Part shown: piece by piece, positions 44,281 through 45,267 of the stretch
Numbering within the stretch: position 1 is the stretch's first letter
Layout: every line of letters starts with the position of its first letter
DNA from: Candidatus Nomurabacteria bacterium
GTDB lineage: Bacteria > Patescibacteriota > Minisyncoccia > Phycocordibacterales > UBA9973
Direction: 5' to 3'
DNA: 45,267 bases
Assembly: GCA_025361085.1 (NCBI GenBank)
Contig: JANYAX010000033.1
Location: forward strand, 1-45,267
Program-made: the position numbers and the translations under genes
The notes under the pieces: model-generated
The model's database searches: none
What the model saw: the letters and a program-made list of their open reading frames with translations, nothing else
Told to the model about the DNA's origin: nothing

Positions 44281-44335
44281 CAAATAACACATCATTATTT
44301 GCACACAGTATATCATATTGAGATATAAATGTCAA
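44281..44335 (-). promoter_or_regulatory. Near-consensus promoter and leader hairpin of the 101-aa gene
   Basis: Minus strand: TTGACA (44335-44330), 17-nt spacer, TATACT (44312-44307). The leader of about 35 nt holds a hairpin CAAATAA / TTATTTG with a 7-nt loop (44301-44281), ending 15 nt before the ATG. Confidence 0.75.
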
Positions 44336-44407
44336 GCATAGTAAACAAAAAAGTCTTAAAATATGCATTAAAAACAAGGATAAAAGTAGTATACAAGAAT
44401 TTTGTTC

Positions 44408-44444
44408 AAACATATTGACAAAGTATGGGGCCTTGATATATACT
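44408..44444 (+). promoter_or_regulatory. Promoter of the TrmB-type regulator with possible operator
   Basis: TTGACA (44415-44420), 18-nt spacer, TATACT (44439-44444), then 10 nt to the ATG at 44455, so the leader is about 4 nt. An imperfect palindrome, TTGTTCAA / TTGACAA, overlaps the -35 and could be an autoregulatory operator. Confidence 0.65.
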
Positions 44445-44454
44445 TAAAATAGCT

Positions 44455-45228
44455 ATGAATGAGAATATAGATATTAAAAAATCACTCGAGTTTATCGGGT
44501 TTTCTAACAAGGAAATTTCGGTATATTTGGCATTACTTTTGCTTGGGAAGGGGACGGTTACAGAGATATCTAGAAAAGCAGGAATAAACCGCCCAACGAC
44601 CTATCATATTCTCGCTTCCCTATCATCCAAAGAGCTTGTAAAAGTCTCTGGCAAGGAACCGAAACAAGAATATACTTCTGAATCGCCAGATCAGATTGAG
44701 AAATTACTTTTGGAGAAAATAAAAAATGATGAAAAGATTCTTATCGAAGCAAAAAAGATAATTCCAGAATTAAAATCAATGCACAATATCACAGATCGCC
44801 CCAAAGTTTTTTTCTATGAAGGGCAAGATGGTATGAAAAAAGTTTATGAAGACACTCTCACCTCTCACGAACCAATACGAGCTTATGCTACCCCCGATGA
44901 TATGCACGCAGGGCTCCCCGGGTATTTCCCAGACTATTATCATCGTAGAGCGAAGGCTGGTATTTTTATCAGAGCCATCGCTCCTGTCACTGAAATAGGT
45001 ATCGAAAGAAAAAGTCACGACAAAGAAGAAAAAAGAGAAATTGCTTTCGTTCCGAAAGATAAATATTATTTTTCTCCAGAGATAAATATATATGACGACA
45101 AAGTCATGATTGCTTCTTGGCGAGAAAAACTTGGAATCATTATTGAATCACACGAAATTGCCGATGCAATGAAAAAAATATACGAGCTTGCTTGGGCCGA
45201 AGCCAAACGCCTCGATAAAGAAATTTGA
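44455..45228 (+). CDS. TrmB-family transcriptional regulator
   Basis: 257 aa. The N-terminal winged helix-turn-helix (about 8-75) reads IGFSNKEISVYLALLLLGKG, TVTEISRKAGINRPTTYHIL and LVKVSGKEPKQEYT, typical of TrmB. A short coiled coil (about 80-110) precedes the C-terminal effector-type domain (about 112-250) with KVFFYEGQDGMKKVYEDTL, YFPDYYHRRAKAGIFIRAI and MIASWREKLGIIIES. Archaeal TrmB proteins sense sugars; bacterial homologues in this group are mostly uncharacterised. Ends with TGA at 45226-45228, one sign of the standard code. Confidence 0.88.
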   Translation: MNENIDIKKSLEFIGFSNKEISVYLALLLLGKGTVTEISRKAGINRPTTYHILASLSSKELVKVSGKEPKQEYTSESPDQIEKLLLEKIKNDEKILIEAKKIIPELKSMHNITDRPKVFFYEGQDGMKKVYEDTLTSHEPIRAYATPDDMHAGLPGYFPDYYHRRAKAGIFIRAIAPVTEIGIERKSHDKEEKREIAFVPKDKYYFSPEINIYDDKVMIASWREKLGIIIESHEIADAMKKIYELAWAEAKRLDKEI

Positions 45229-45267
45229 AACATCTTTTTTTATTATCTATACTTGCAACACTTGCAC

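Noticed and set aside
45229-45267. Start of another gene or terminator at the right edge
   Set aside because: Only 39 nt remain: a T-run without a hairpin and a short TTGCA repeat. Too little to support a call.

Overview
The window looks like a chromosomal segment of a Candidate Phyla Radiation (Patescibacteria, Parcubacteria-like) bacterium. It is AT-rich, uses the standard code with TGA as a stop, packs genes tightly and rarely shows Shine-Dalgarno sites; several starts lie only 7-11 nt after a TATAAT-like box. The gene content fits: a PilB/GspE ATPase, the RuvB/RuvC pair, a large VirB4/PrgI/TrbL-type secretion locus, and a Cys-rich zinc-ribbon protein of a type I know only from this radiation. 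I saw no rRNA, tRNA, CRISPR array or transposase gene. Taxonomy is inference from gene content.

Layout. 1-4590: a partial Ig-like surface protein, two small exported proteins of unknown function, a PilB-like ATPase and a candidate structured RNA on the minus strand. 4588-10220: ruvB, ruvC, a tiny acidic protein, tyrS and a class A penicillin-binding protein. 10254-15390: the origin neighbourhood in classic bacterial order, with dciA-like, dnaN and dnaA leftward and rpmH, rnpA, yidD, yidC and jag/khpB-like rightward. The dnaN-dnaA gap holds DnaA boxes and a run of five DnaA-trios, so I place oriC there. 15433-34024: eleven leftward genes encoding a type IV secretion-like envelope machine (VirB4 ATPase, VirB4-N-like protein, PrgI/VirB3-like, TrbL/VirB6-like, a VirB2-like/NlpC-P60 fusion, a PG-binding protein and large exported proteins with Ig-like and Asp-rich repeats). 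34116-45228: rsmA, a UvrD/PcrA helicase carrying an in-frame palindromic insert, a 1136-aa membrane protein with a lysozyme-like C-terminus, a LysM-M23 endopeptidase, the Cys-rich protein, a small unknown protein and a TrmB-type regulator.

How it fits together. The replication and ribosome/membrane-insertion genes are the usual origin set. The remainder is mainly envelope biology: cell-wall synthesis (PBP1), several predicted wall-cutting or wall-binding proteins (NlpC/P60, M23-LysM, lysozyme-like, PG_binding), a pilus ATPase and a VirB4-powered channel. The secretion locus has no recognisable relaxase, VirD4 coupling protein or VirB11, so a role in DNA conjugation is not supported here; protein secretion, DNA uptake or host-cell contact are the plausible inferences. 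The most novel-looking items are the VirB2-like/NlpC-P60 fusion in that locus, the minus-strand structured RNA at about 4357-4525, the 25-bp leader hairpin at 1709-1788, the nested inverted repeats between rsmA and uvrD, and palindromic repeats translated inside UvrD and other proteins.
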